In this document: in pieces, positions 8,760-16,998 of the stretch
How the letters are laid out: each line of letters starts with the position of its first letter
Position numbering within the stretch: position 1 is the first letter of the stretch
DNA from: Polyangiaceae bacterium
Lineage (GTDB): Bacteria > Myxococcota_A > Polyangia > Polyangiales > Polyangiaceae
Reading direction: 5' to 3'
NCBI GenBank assembly: GCA_041389725.1
Contig: JAWKRG010000003.1
Span: 1,054,001-1,118,000 of the forward strand
DNA: 64,000 bases
Program-made: the position numbers and the translations under genes
Notes under the pieces: model-generated
Told to the model about the DNA's origin: nothing
The model's database searches: none
What the model saw: only the letters and a program-made list of their open reading frames with translations

Positions 8760-9424
8760 GGCTGGCCTCCCTGAGGCGGAGGAGGATTGGGCTGCGGTTG
8801 TTGCACCTGCTGCTGGGCAGCCCCGCGCTTGTCACCGCCCGCTGCCAGCTGCGTGTCCGACAGTGCCCGGAACGCCGTAGCCAACACCTCGGCCTTGACC
8901 GTCACCTCGTCGCCGTCCTGCCCTGGATCCGTGATGGAGATGTTCTCCATGTTGATGATGCGATCGAGCTGACCCACGCCGTAGAAGAACTTGGCGATCT
9001 GGTGGAACTTGCCGCTGAGCTCGAGCTTCATGGGGACACGCGCGTAGAACTTCTCGGGTAGCTCTTCCTGAGGCGTCCAAGCCGAAAGGCTCACCCCAGA
9101 GACGTTGGCCACGGTCTGCAGCGAGCTGAGAAAGGACGGATACTCCGTGGTTTGAGGCAGGATCTTCTGCAACTCGCGCTGTCGCTGCTGGCGATCCGTC
9201 AGCTCCGCGAGGTCCTTCTGGTAGGCAAACTCGTTCTTGCGTGCCTCCGCGAGGTCTTCTCGAAGTTGTCGCTCTTTGCCTTGCGCGGCCTTGATGCTGC
9301 TGGCGAGCTCGCCGTAGAACACGACGAAGTAGGCGACGCCGACGAGCAGGATCAGGCCAGCGCCGATACCCAGCTTGGCGATCAGCGGCAAACGCGCGAG
9401 GGCGGAAGGTTGGGCCGCTGCCAT
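8756..9424 (-). CDS. pilO: Type IV pilus assembly protein PilO
   Basis: PilO pairs with PilN in the periplasmic part of the pilus alignment complex. The 222-residue product has a short cytoplasmic N terminus, one membrane helix (about 17-37, LGIGAGLILLVGVAYFVVFY) and a coiled coil (about 38-80) rich in Glu, Lys and Arg. A ferredoxin-like PilO domain follows, with ILPQTTEYPSFLSSLQTVAN and KLELSGKFHQIAKFFYGVG. The tail from about 190 is Gln/Pro/Gly-rich. The start codon shares one base with the pilN stop and the end overlaps pilP. Confidence 0.95.
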   Translation of the reverse strand: MAAAQPSALARLPLIAKLGIGAGLILLVGVAYFVVFYGELASSIKAAQGKERQLREDLAEARKNEFAYQKDLAELTDRQQRQRELQKILPQTTEYPSFLSSLQTVANVSGVSLSAWTPQEELPEKFYARVPMKLELSGKFHQIAKFFYGVGQLDRIINMENISITDPGQDGDEVTVKAEVLATAFRALSDTQLAAGGDKRGAAQQQVQQPQPNPPPPQGGQP

Positions 9425-10062
9425 CAGTACCTCACCTCGGCTTCCAGCTGAAAACGCACGACTTCCATGCCGCTTTCCTTGTCTCGCTCCTTCTTCGCCG
9501 GCAGGAGGCGCACGTTGAAGAAAAGGCTGGAGAGATTCATGCGTCGCGCGAGTTCGCTGACGTCCTCACCGTCGCGTGCAGTGCCCTCGAGCTTTACTCG
9601 GCGGTTGGTCTCCACGAAGCGAATCAGCCACAGCCGGCGCGCATCCCAGGAAGGATTGTAGACGGCCAGTGGGTTCTCTTTGCGGATCTGGTTCAACCGA
9701 TCCGGATCGACACTGGGGCCTCGTCCGGGTGTGAGGATGCGGGCCAGTTCGAGCATCACCGACGTCGGTCCAGTGCGAGCGCTCTGCAGCTTGGCGATGG
9801 CGTCCTCACGGGCACGAAGCTGACCGAGCTCTTCTTTGACCTTGGCGTGGTTGACGACGGCTTGCTTGGCGCGGTCGATCTGCGTCTGCAGCTCGGCGTT
9901 CTTGCGGTTCTGATCCGTCAGCTCTTCCGCCTTGAAACCGTGATACGCGAAAAGCGCACCCACCTCGACCAAGAACAGGAACAGCACTGCCAGCAGCCAT
10001 ACCTGGCTGCCTTCGCCGCGCTCTGCCCGCTTCTTCTGCGGGAGTAGGTTGATGCGAATCAT
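9424..10062 (-). CDS. pilN: Type IV pilus assembly protein PilN
   Basis: PilN is a bitopic inner-membrane protein whose N-terminal tail docks in PilM and whose periplasmic domain pairs with PilO. The 212-residue product begins with the conserved PilM-binding motif MIRINLLPQKKR, which fixes the start at 10062; the open frame runs further upstream but that part overlaps pilM. A membrane helix lies at about 23-43, then a coiled coil to about 85, then a PilN-type domain containing LARILTPGRGPSVDPDRLNQ and a terminal beta strand. It overlaps pilM by four bases (ATGA) and abuts pilO. Confidence 0.96.
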   Translation of the reverse strand: MIRINLLPQKKRAERGEGSQVWLLAVLFLFLVEVGALFAYHGFKAEELTDQNRKNAELQTQIDRAKQAVVNHAKVKEELGQLRAREDAIAKLQSARTGPTSVMLELARILTPGRGPSVDPDRLNQIRKENPLAVYNPSWDARRLWLIRFVETNRRVKLEGTARDGEDVSELARRMNLSSLFFNVRLLPAKKERDKESGMEVVRFQLEAEVRY

Positions 10063-11135
10063 CCACGCACCTCCCGCTCCTTGCGCAACGCGAGTCCGAG
10101 GGCTACCGACAGCTGTGCGGCGGATTGCTGCAGCAGCGCGTGGTTCACGTCTTTGGGATCGACCACGATGCGCTCCAGCGGAGACCAGACTTCGGTCGGA
10201 ACCCGAGCACGCCGCTCGATGGCTTGGGCCAGGGCCACCAGGTTCGCAGAACCGCCCGTGACGAAAATGCGGCCGATTTCCGACTCCCCGCTGGTCGCCA
10301 TGAAGAAGTCCAAGCTGCGCTGGATCTCCGCGGCGATCGCGTCGGACACGGACTCGATGATCTGCACGACTTGAGCTGGGACCACGCCGCCGCGATAGGG
10401 GTCCGCCGGATCGGCACTCCCGCCGCACTTGTAGGCTTCCGCCTGCTCGAAGGGCACGCCTAGCTGTTTCTGGATCTCGTCGGTGATGACGTTGCCACCG
10501 TTGGCGATCTCGCGGGTGAAAGCGCTCACCCCACCGGCAATGATGTTGAGCGACGTGAGGCTGGCCCCGACGTTGATGAGCGCGATCGTCTGATCTGGCG
10601 GCAGCCCGCGGGAGAACTCGAACAGGTTCTGCACCGTGAAAGCATCGATGTCGCAGACCATGGGCTTGAGGCGGGCATCGCGCGCCAGCTGCGCGTAGTC
10701 GCTGATTTGGTCGCGCTTCGCCGCTACGAGCAGCAGATCCATTTGGCTGGCTTCGGCGCGCTTGCGCAACACTTGGTAGTCGACCTGCACGTCCTTGATG
10801 TCGAAGGGAATGTGTTGCTCGGCTTCCCAGTGAATCTGCTCGTCGAGCTCCGCGGCCGTCATCATCGGAACGGAAATCTTACGAATGATGACCGTCTGGC
10901 CCGACACGCTGATGGCGCATTCCTTTTGGCGGATCTTCGCGGCTTGGAAGACGCGCTGCAGCGTCTCGATCACGCTGCTGGCGTCCATGACTTGCCCATC
11001 CACGATGGTCTGGGGAGGAAGCGGTGCCACGCCCAGCTTCTGCAGCATCATGCCCTTGCGGGTTTCTTTGAGCTGGCAGACCTTGATCGAGCTCGTGCCG
11101 ATGTCGACGCCTACCAGGTTTTTCCCTTCGCCCAT
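10059..11135 (-). CDS. pilM: Type IV pilus actin-like ATPase PilM
   Basis: PilM is the cytoplasmic actin-like protein that anchors PilN and organises the alignment complex. The 358-residue product has the actin/FtsA-type phosphate-1 loop VGVDIGTSSIKVCQL at the N terminus, the segment VPFDIKDVQVDYQV, the phosphate-2 region ALINVGASLTSLNI, and the adenosine motif IFVTGGSANLVAL near residue 295. It is the first gene of the operon. Upstream lies a 305-bp divergent region facing the LysM-M15 gene, which should hold the operon promoter; no canonical sigma-54 or sigma-70 site stands out there. Confidence 0.96.
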   Translation of the reverse strand: MGEGKNLVGVDIGTSSIKVCQLKETRKGMMLQKLGVAPLPPQTIVDGQVMDASSVIETLQRVFQAAKIRQKECAISVSGQTVIIRKISVPMMTAAELDEQIHWEAEQHIPFDIKDVQVDYQVLRKRAEASQMDLLLVAAKRDQISDYAQLARDARLKPMVCDIDAFTVQNLFEFSRGLPPDQTIALINVGASLTSLNIIAGGVSAFTREIANGGNVITDEIQKQLGVPFEQAEAYKCGGSADPADPYRGGVVPAQVVQIIESVSDAIAAEIQRSLDFFMATSGESEIGRIFVTGGSANLVALAQAIERRARVPTEVWSPLERIVVDPKDVNHALLQQSAAQLSVALGLALRKEREVRG

Positions 11136-11440
11136 GGTGCTTGCCTCAGCCCCCCGCCCCGAAAATGCGGCGTTTCTGGCCCGACCAGGTCGTCGTGTCC
11201 GCGGTGCGATGGAGTGTCATGGATGTCTCGGCTGGCTCCGGGTTTGGAGAGAAGTCCCCAAGGTCACGATAGCCGGGAACAAACTTTGGCACCGTCCGAG
11301 AAAAGACGCCAAAAAAGCGAAGCGTTCTTTTGCGGGTCCCCCCCGCCCCCTGCGGCAATGACCCTCGGCTCCTCGGTTTCCCCTCTTTTTTTTCGCTTTG
11401 TGCGGAGGTGTGCAAGAGCTATGGGCCTGAGGTTCGTGAC
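11136..11440. promoter_or_regulatory. Divergent control region between pilM and the LysM-M15 gene
   Basis: A 305-bp non-coding gap between two outward-reading genes, so it must hold at least one promoter for each. It has local A/T-rich patches unusual for this DNA: an A tract near 11313 and a run of eight T near 11388. I see no match to the -24/-12 consensus and no clear -35/-10 pair, and I do not assign start sites. Confidence 0.45.
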
Positions 11441-12514
11441 ATGAGGCGCCTGACCTGCGTGCTGCTGCTGGGGTTGACCGCACTAATAGCTGCGCCGTCA
11501 GCGCTGGCAGCGCCGAAGAAAATCAAGACGCATACGGTCTACCCGGGTCAGACCCTGGGCATGATCGCCAAGCGCTACAACGTCCCGATCGAGGCGCTGT
11601 GTGGCGCCAACGGAATCAAGCGCAAGTCGCCCATTCAGCCCAAGCAGCGGCTAGTGATCCCTGGACCGGATGACCAGGACGGCAGCCAGACCCGCGCGTT
11701 GGTGCAAGAGCTTGCGGCCGAGGCGAAGCAGCAAGCCGAACGGCCCGCTGGGACCCGAACGGCCAAGCGCGACACCAAGGAGAACAAGGTCGCCAAGGCG
11801 GGGCGTCAGGCCGGGAAGAGTGCTCGCGAAGACCGAGCAGCAAGAGGCTCGAGCAAGGTTGCGAAGCAAACGAACACGCCCGAGCCTGGCTACTCGAAGA
11901 AGCCGAAACGCCGCGGACATCTGAGCCTGAGCGGCCCCAGCGGGAGCTGGCACGGACTCGCGGTGGACCGCAAGGGCCGCGTCCAAACCCGAGCAGAAGT
12001 GGGAGTGGCCAAGGTGCTGGCGTCCTGGCGAACGGGTCAGCGAGAGGACATTCACCGCCGGCTGATCCGCATGCTGGTTCGGGTCAGCGACCACTTCGGG
12101 GGCCGTCCAATCCGTGTAGTCAGCGGCTATCGCCCCTATCGGCCCGATCAGTACACGCCTCATTCTCGCCACAATGAGGGGCGCGCAGTGGATTTCTTCA
12201 TTCCCGGCGTGCCCAACGAGGTGATCAGGGACTTCTGCCGAACCTTGCCAAACGTGGGCGTCGGCTACTACCCGAACTCGACCTTCATCCACATGGATGT
12301 GCGAGAGATCCGCACCTACTGGATCGACTACTCCGGTCCGGGCGAAGCCCCCCGCTATGCCAACGCGACCGGCAAGGACCCGGGCCGTGCCTCAAAACCG
12401 GAGAAGCCGAGCGAGCCCGAGCCCAAGGCCGAGGAAGCCGAAACGGAAGCGACGGATAGCGAGCCGGCCAAGCGCGACGCGCGCCAGCCGAGTGCGCAGC
12501 CCGACCGCGGCTGA
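11441..12514 (+). CDS. Secreted LysM plus M15-type zinc peptidoglycan peptidase
   Basis: A 357-residue exported wall hydrolase. The signal peptide (1-23) ends ALA. A LysM peptidoglycan-binding domain lies at about 29-75 (HTVYPGQTLGMIAKRYNV). A Lys/Arg/Ala-rich spacer (about 85-160) follows. The DUF882/peptidase M15 domain (about 165-310) carries the zinc signature HSRHNEGRAVDF (His and Asp ligands) and the later HMDVRE His. The tail is Glu/Pro/Ala-rich. The family cleaves or trims peptide cross-links. The ATG at 11441 was preferred to in-frame codons upstream because it starts the signal peptide. The gene is divergent from the pilMNOPQ operon, so a role in passing the pilus apparatus through the wall is plausible but unproven. 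Confidence 0.9.
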   Translation: MRRLTCVLLLGLTALIAAPSALAAPKKIKTHTVYPGQTLGMIAKRYNVPIEALCGANGIKRKSPIQPKQRLVIPGPDDQDGSQTRALVQELAAEAKQQAERPAGTRTAKRDTKENKVAKAGRQAGKSAREDRAARGSSKVAKQTNTPEPGYSKKPKRRGHLSLSGPSGSWHGLAVDRKGRVQTRAEVGVAKVLASWRTGQREDIHRRLIRMLVRVSDHFGGRPIRVVSGYRPYRPDQYTPHSRHNEGRAVDFFIPGVPNEVIRDFCRTLPNVGVGYYPNSTFIHMDVREIRTYWIDYSGPGEAPRYANATGKDPGRASKPEKPSEPEPKAEEAETEATDSEPAKRDARQPSAQPDRG

Positions 12515-12540
12515 TCCGACGCGGTTCCTTCAGCGGCTCG

Positions 12541-12885
12541 CTAACCAGCGCTGCGAATCCGCTTGCGCGCAACGACCGCGTCAGGCTCCGTGCGGATGAT
12601 CTCGTTGCTCTCGCGATCTCGATAGCGCACTTGGAGCGTCAACCTGCCCTTGGATGTCAGCCCCGCGTCCGGATCGTACAAATAGCGAATCTCCCGTACC
12701 TCACCACGCGATTCTGCCTGCGAACCCGCGTCGGACTCATCCCGCAGCCACTCGCCGATCCGCTCTGGAAGGGGCTCCACCACCCCGAGCCGCTGCTCCG
12801 CGAAACCGGGCACCACGCGCATCATCAGGCCGACGTACACGCCGATGGCGATGACGGCCAGCAAGACCAGAAACCCGATGAGCAT
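12541..12885 (-). CDS. Small single-span membrane protein
   Basis: A 114-residue protein of unknown function. Residues 1-22 (MLIGFLVLLAVIAIGVYVGL) form a membrane helix or uncleaved signal anchor. The remaining soluble domain is charged, with alternating hydrophobic strands (RLTLQVRYRDRESNEIIRT) that look like a small beta sheet. It converges with the M15 peptidase gene and lies 24 bp downstream of the next lipoprotein gene on the same strand, so the two may be cotranscribed. Confidence 0.7.
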   Translation of the reverse strand: MLIGFLVLLAVIAIGVYVGLMMRVVPGFAEQRLGVVEPLPERIGEWLRDESDAGSQAESRGEVREIRYLYDPDAGLTSKGRLTLQVRYRDRESNEIIRTEPDAVVARKRIRSAG

Positions 12886-12909
12886 GGCGCGGAAACTGCC
12901 GTATTCGAG

Positions 12910-13617
12910 CTAGTTGCACAAGCTCTGCAACTGCGAGTTCCAGTTCGGCGAGTTGCAGGTACCCATGAACTTGCTGGCGACCCCGGCGTTTGGCCCGTAC
13001 ACGCAGCTGCAGACCAAGGTGTTGCCGTTCTGTTGGCACTCCCCACCCCACGAGCTGCAGTCCATCCGGCACGAGCCCGGCCCAGCGCTCACGCTGCACT
13101 CGTCGGGACCGCCGACACAGAAAGAGAACTTGTCCAACAGCGGACCGCAGGCGGGAGCCAGCGCGATGTCGCCCTGACTGCAGCTGAGGGGCTGTTGGAT
13201 GGCGCAGTCGAGGACGCTCTCGAAGGCCCCGAGGCAACCCGTGCCTTGGAGCGCATCGAAGGCTTGATACAACTCGGACAGACAGTTGTTGGGGCCGCAG
13301 GGCAGGGTGCTCGCCTTCTTGCAGAACGCTTGAGCTTTGTCGTCGAAGCTCGTCGCGCCTCCAGTCCCGCCACCACTGAATCCACCCGTGGAGATGCCGC
13401 CGACGGCGCCCGTGCCACCTGGACCTCCGCCGCCCAACCCCGCGACGGCGCCAACGGCACCGACTCCTCCCGTTCCCCCCGTCGACGTTCCGCCGCTGGA
13501 GCTGCCCCCGGTCGCGAGTGGACCGAGGCCTTCGGTCTTGCCACCACACGCAGCTACCAGACCGAGACAGCATACGAAACGCCAAGGGGAACGCAGCACG
13601 CTGCGGAACGTCTTCAT
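12910..13617 (-). CDS. Gly-linker lipoprotein with Cys-rich domain
   Basis: A 235-residue lipoprotein. The signal peptide MKTFRSVLRSPWRFVCCLGL ends in lipobox VAAC near residue 24. A Gly/Thr/Val-rich linker extends to about residue 90. The C-terminal domain has about 16 Cys spread at regular intervals (FCKKASTLPCGPNNC, CGPLLDKFSFC, CSVSAGPGSC), consistent with a disulfide-bonded secreted fold seen repeatedly in myxobacterial lipoproteins. No enzyme motif is present. It lies downstream of the TonB-like gene with a 34-bp gap on the same strand. Confidence 0.8.
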   Translation of the reverse strand: MKTFRSVLRSPWRFVCCLGLVAACGGKTEGLGPLATGGSSSGGTSTGGTGGVGAVGAVAGLGGGGPGGTGAVGGISTGGFSGGGTGGATSFDDKAQAFCKKASTLPCGPNNCLSELYQAFDALQGTGCLGAFESVLDCAIQQPLSCSQGDIALAPACGPLLDKFSFCVGGPDECSVSAGPGSCRMDCSSWGGECQQNGNTLVCSCVYGPNAGVASKFMGTCNSPNWNSQLQSLCN

Positions 13618-13651
13618 GGTGGCGGTAGTCTAGATCGCTTTGTGCCCAGGG

Positions 13652-14548
13652 TCAGCGGCGGAACGTGACGGTGATGGGCGGCGTGCTGCCAGTGGTCGTG
13701 CGCCCCTGGTCGTCGAGGGCAGGCTCGTAGGCTTGGGCGAGTGCACAACTGCGTGCGGCCGCACCAAAGCCGTGGCCTGGATCCGAGATCACCGAAACGG
13801 CGCGCGACTTCCCGTCCACGCCCACGGTGACTACCACTCTTGCGCGGGCGAAGTTCAACCCCAGCGCGTCGGCCTCAGGCGGGAAGGGGCAGTCCCAAGC
13901 AAGGCGCAAGGGACGCGCAGGGCGACGTCGGCTGGGAGCCAGCGCAGGTGGCAAGGGTCTTGTCACCGTCCCGGTTGCCTTCGGCGCAGGCGTTGCCACG
14001 CCGCGGGCAACGCCCCCGCGAGCTCGCGGATCCCGCACCGAGCGCTGCGACGTACCCTGCGCACTGGTGTAGCCACCGGCGTAGCGCTTCGCGGCCCCCT
14101 GCACCATCGTGAAGTCCGCGAGCCACGACTCCCCGGCACTGTCTGGTGCCGTGAGCACTGTTCCGGCCTGGGCAGCGGCAGGCGTGCCGGCTGGGCGCAC
14201 GAGCCCCGTCGCCGCCCCGGGTGCGCCGCGCACGCGCGATTCGTTCGCCTCCCGAGAAGGCGCGGCGCGCAGGTTCGGCGAGGGCGTCGACTGCTCGCGA
14301 GCGGCCTCGTTCGTTTCAGGCCCGTCAGTGTTCTCGTCGACGGCCTCTTCCCTTGGCTCCGCTTCGTCGGGTCGAAACACGGAGCGCGGAGGTTCGGGCT
14401 CGACGTCGACCTCGTAGAAAACCGTCGTGATGCGTGCGAGTCCGGCCGCGTGCACGAAGGCCAACGCGAACACCCCCGCGTGGAGCACGAGACTGACGAC
14501 CAGGCCTCGCGCCAGGGGCAAGCCGGCAGCGAAACGGTTGCTCAGCAT
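13652..14548 (-). CDS. TonB-like energy-transducer protein
   Basis: A 298-residue bitopic protein. A membrane anchor lies at about 13-37 (LARGLVVSLVLHAGVFALAF). An acidic, Pro/Glu-rich periplasmic spacer follows to about 170, then a TonB-type C-terminal domain (about 205-298) with YEVD-like strands, ARVVVTVGVDGKSRAVSVI and PALDDQGRTT. TonB proteins carry proton-motive force from ExbB/ExbD to outer-membrane transporters. No exbB, exbD or receptor gene is adjacent, and myxobacteria have many orphan TonB-domain proteins, so a different partner is possible. The spacer is shorter in Pro-Lys repeats than classic TonB. Confidence 0.8.
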   Translation of the reverse strand: MLSNRFAAGLPLARGLVVSLVLHAGVFALAFVHAAGLARITTVFYEVDVEPEPPRSVFRPDEAEPREEAVDENTDGPETNEAAREQSTPSPNLRAAPSREANESRVRGAPGAATGLVRPAGTPAAAQAGTVLTAPDSAGESWLADFTMVQGAAKRYAGGYTSAQGTSQRSVRDPRARGGVARGVATPAPKATGTVTRPLPPALAPSRRRPARPLRLAWDCPFPPEADALGLNFARARVVVTVGVDGKSRAVSVISDPGHGFGAAARSCALAQAYEPALDDQGRTTTGSTPPITVTFRR

Positions 14549-14727
14549 CTCTTCAGCCGAAACGCGTGCAAGGCCCGATCCCCTTATTTTTGCGGCATTT
14601 GCGCGGGGCTACACCGCAAAGGGTGCGTACCGTGGCAGCGACGGCGCAGGCACTGCGGTGCGGCGCCGCCTGTCGTCTAGCCGTTCAGAGACAGCTGCAC
14701 CCCGCGCGCCGCAGGTCGTTTCGCTGT

Positions 14728-15948
14728 TCAACGCTCGAAGTCGTCGCCCAACGCCTCGGCGTAGCGCACGGCATCGGGAATGCGCTCTGGCTCGATGCCT
14801 CTGAGAAAGACATGCCATTCGCGTCCCTTCACCATGCTGTCGCATACGCCGGCGTACCAGGCGCGAGTAGGATTGTCCGCGCGGGTACGCCAAAACAATC
14901 GCTGATAGTCGCGACAGAGCAGCGTCCACAAGTCGCGACCCATGCCATCGCCTCTGGCAGCTGGATCCACGGCAAACTTGGACAGGTAGGGTGCGATCGG
15001 ACTGTCTCGCACGATCACCGCGCCACGATAGTCCTGCTCCACGTACACGGCCAAGGGCGGTGCCTCGAAGAAGCCAGTGTCCATCTTGCGTTCGAAGCTT
15101 TGCTCGAACAAGCGAAGCAAGCGCTGGGTATCCAGGCCGAGGTAGGAGTCGTGGCGCACGATCTCCGTGCCTCGCTTGATCAGCGTTCCGGCGCCGCGCA
15201 CCGTAAACAACTCGCGCAAGAGATCGAGGGGCGAGGTAACGCTGACCGTCATCTCGCGGGCGGCGATCATCAAGTCTTGCGCGAGGCTCAGCAGGCTGCG
15301 ATCCAACTTGCCGAGCAGCTCACCGTGGAGTAGCTCCGCATCGCTCTTCAAGTTGACCAAAGACAGCTGGTTTCCATCCAGGGCGAGCTGCCACTTCTCT
15401 GCGGCCGCGACGCGTCGCTCTCCCTGAAGCACGAAAGCACCGCGTCGACGCACCAGGACCAGCTTGCGCGTACCCAGCTGCGCGGCGATCTGGCCCAACC
15501 AGGCCGAACGCCAAGCATCATCGGGATTCGAGAGCACCACGATGGGCAAGGCGTTGGCGCGAAGCTCGTCGCGCAGGCGCTCTGCGTCCAGCTCGGTGGC
15601 GTCAAAGCGGCTTGCCCGCACACCGACCTGGGTCAACCGCCGCAGTAGGCGGGACGCACTTGCGTCGGCACTTTCTGGATCTAGCAGGCCGAGCACGACG
15701 GGAGCGCTCAGCGACAGCTCCGAGAGAAAGCGCAGCTGCTCCGCGAAGCCCGAGAGCCCATAGCGGATCACGGGAGCGCCGGGGGCCACCATGGCAAAGC
15801 TTTCCCGCGGCAAGTTTCGGAACAGCTGGAGGTAGAGTTCCGCCTCGGAACGCTTGCCAGCACTTTCCAGAAAGCGCAGGACGACGTCGACGGCTGGGGC
15901 GGGGGGAATCGTGGCCATGGCGGCGCGGAGCCGACGCGCATACCTCAA
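14728..15948 (-). CDS. N-acetylglutamate synthase-like protein (kinase-like plus DUF619 acetyltransferase domains)
   Basis: A protein of up to 406 residues resembling the vertebrate/Xanthomonas class of acetylglutamate synthase-kinases, which make N-acetylglutamate from acetyl-CoA and glutamate for arginine synthesis. Residues about 15-260 resemble an amino-acid-kinase fold, ending in LLRELFTVRGAGTLIKRGTE. The C-terminal 140 residues match the DUF619 GNAT-type domain: FFEAPPLAVYVEQDYRGAVI, LSKFAVDPAARGDGMGRDLW (the acetyl-CoA loop) and LFWRTRADNP. The first ATG is at 15948; a second in-frame ATG at 15918 is also possible. The kinase half is poorly conserved in its phosphate-binding part, so synthase-only activity is likely (inference). 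No other arg gene is nearby. Confidence 0.82.
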   Translation of the reverse strand: MRYARRLRAAMATIPPAPAVDVVLRFLESAGKRSEAELYLQLFRNLPRESFAMVAPGAPVIRYGLSGFAEQLRFLSELSLSAPVVLGLLDPESADASASRLLRRLTQVGVRASRFDATELDAERLRDELRANALPIVVLSNPDDAWRSAWLGQIAAQLGTRKLVLVRRRGAFVLQGERRVAAAEKWQLALDGNQLSLVNLKSDAELLHGELLGKLDRSLLSLAQDLMIAAREMTVSVTSPLDLLRELFTVRGAGTLIKRGTEIVRHDSYLGLDTQRLLRLFEQSFERKMDTGFFEAPPLAVYVEQDYRGAVIVRDSPIAPYLSKFAVDPAARGDGMGRDLWTLLCRDYQRLFWRTRADNPTRAWYAGVCDSMVKGREWHVFLRGIEPERIPDAVRYAEALGDDFER

Positions 15949-16085
15949 CTCGCGGCGGGCCGCACGCTTGCGCGCGCACCCTTGCCCAATCGAGCAATCC
16001 GTTGCGCTTCTTCACGTCTTCCGCGGTCGGGACGAGCCGTTTCGACGCACGCCAACACTGGCATTGGCGTTGCTGGGAGCCGGGC

Positions 16086-16988
16086 ATGAAACGAAAACTC
16101 CTCCCGGCTGCTGCCGCTCTCGCCGTCCTTTCCGTCTCCTTCGGTGCATCCGCGCAGTCCGTTCGTGACCTGGCGCAGATGGCCAACGTGGTCTACGACA
16201 CGAACCCGCAGAGCGTGTTTGGCGCGGGGTGCACCAACGTGAACCAGTGTGCACCGACGGGCTGGACATACGTGGCGAGCCGCGCGGCCACGACGAAGAC
16301 CCGCCAGGCCCTCGCCGCCTACACACCCAAGGGGACGCTGGTCATCGCCTACCGGGGCACTCAACCGGGGATCGACTTCGCCACGGACGCGGGACTGTTG
16401 GGTGCGCTGGTGGGCAACGCTGGATGTCTGCGACAGCAGATCTCCTCCCAGACCCGACGCATTGGGAGCGTCACGATTGGTGCAGGGACCTGCACCAATC
16501 CGGGTCTCACGCCTTTGGTGGCACATCACATCGTCGACGCCGAGCAGTTCTACGGCGTGGCCCTCGCCGCCGCGAAACAACAAAAGCTCAAGGTGAAGCA
16601 GGTCGTGATCGCTGGCCACTCCCTCGGCGGCTACATCGCGAACATCATCGGCATGGCTCACCAGGCCACGACTCACTCTTTCAATCCCGCGCCAGGAGCT
16701 CACTATGCGTTGTGGGGCGACCCCGCGTCGTATCGCCGCGCCAACCGCGCCCGCTACGTCACGAATCATCGCCGGCGCAAGGACAAGGTCTCGACTGCGC
16801 TGGGGTTACTCGGATTCAACTTCAACGGCACGGAGGCCCCGTACCCCTACGCGCATCCGAACAAGACTTGCCTGTACAAGTACGTTTCCGGCGACGCTCA
16901 CAGCATGACGAACTTCATCACCGACGTCGCTACCCCAGGCAGACTCGAAGGCTGCAAGTCCTCACCCACTTCCGCGACGTACTGGTGA
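16086..16988 (+). CDS. Secreted class 3 lipase
   Basis: A 300-residue exported alpha/beta hydrolase of the fungal-type lipase (class 3) family, expected to cleave acylglycerols or related esters. The signal peptide (1-23) ends in ASAQ. The oxyanion strand LVIAYRGTQPG lies near residue 100. The nucleophile elbow is VIAGHSLGGYIAN, with Ser near 179, and the likely catalytic His is in SGDAHSMTNF near residue 276. Cysteines near 43, 50, 116 and 136 may form disulfides. The ATG at 16086 starts the signal peptide; the longer open frame upstream overlaps the neighbouring gene antisense and is rejected. It converges with the AraC-type gene, with an 10-bp gap. Confidence 0.9.
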   Translation: MKRKLLPAAAALAVLSVSFGASAQSVRDLAQMANVVYDTNPQSVFGAGCTNVNQCAPTGWTYVASRAATTKTRQALAAYTPKGTLVIAYRGTQPGIDFATDAGLLGALVGNAGCLRQQISSQTRRIGSVTIGAGTCTNPGLTPLVAHHIVDAEQFYGVALAAAKQQKLKVKQVVIAGHSLGGYIANIIGMAHQATTHSFNPAPGAHYALWGDPASYRRANRARYVTNHRRRKDKVSTALGLLGFNFNGTEAPYPYAHPNKTCLYKYVSGDAHSMTNFITDVATPGRLEGCKSSPTSATYW

Positions 16989-16998
16989 GCGCTACTGC

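Noticed and set aside
11288..11304. TGGCAC upstream of pilM and the LysM gene as a sigma-54 promoter
   Set aside because: The GC at the expected position 10 bases after GG is missing.
15612..16085. Upstream extension of the lipase reading frame
   Set aside because: This part is antisense to the acetylglutamate synthase-like gene and lacks a signal; the ATG at 16086 begins a clear signal peptide.
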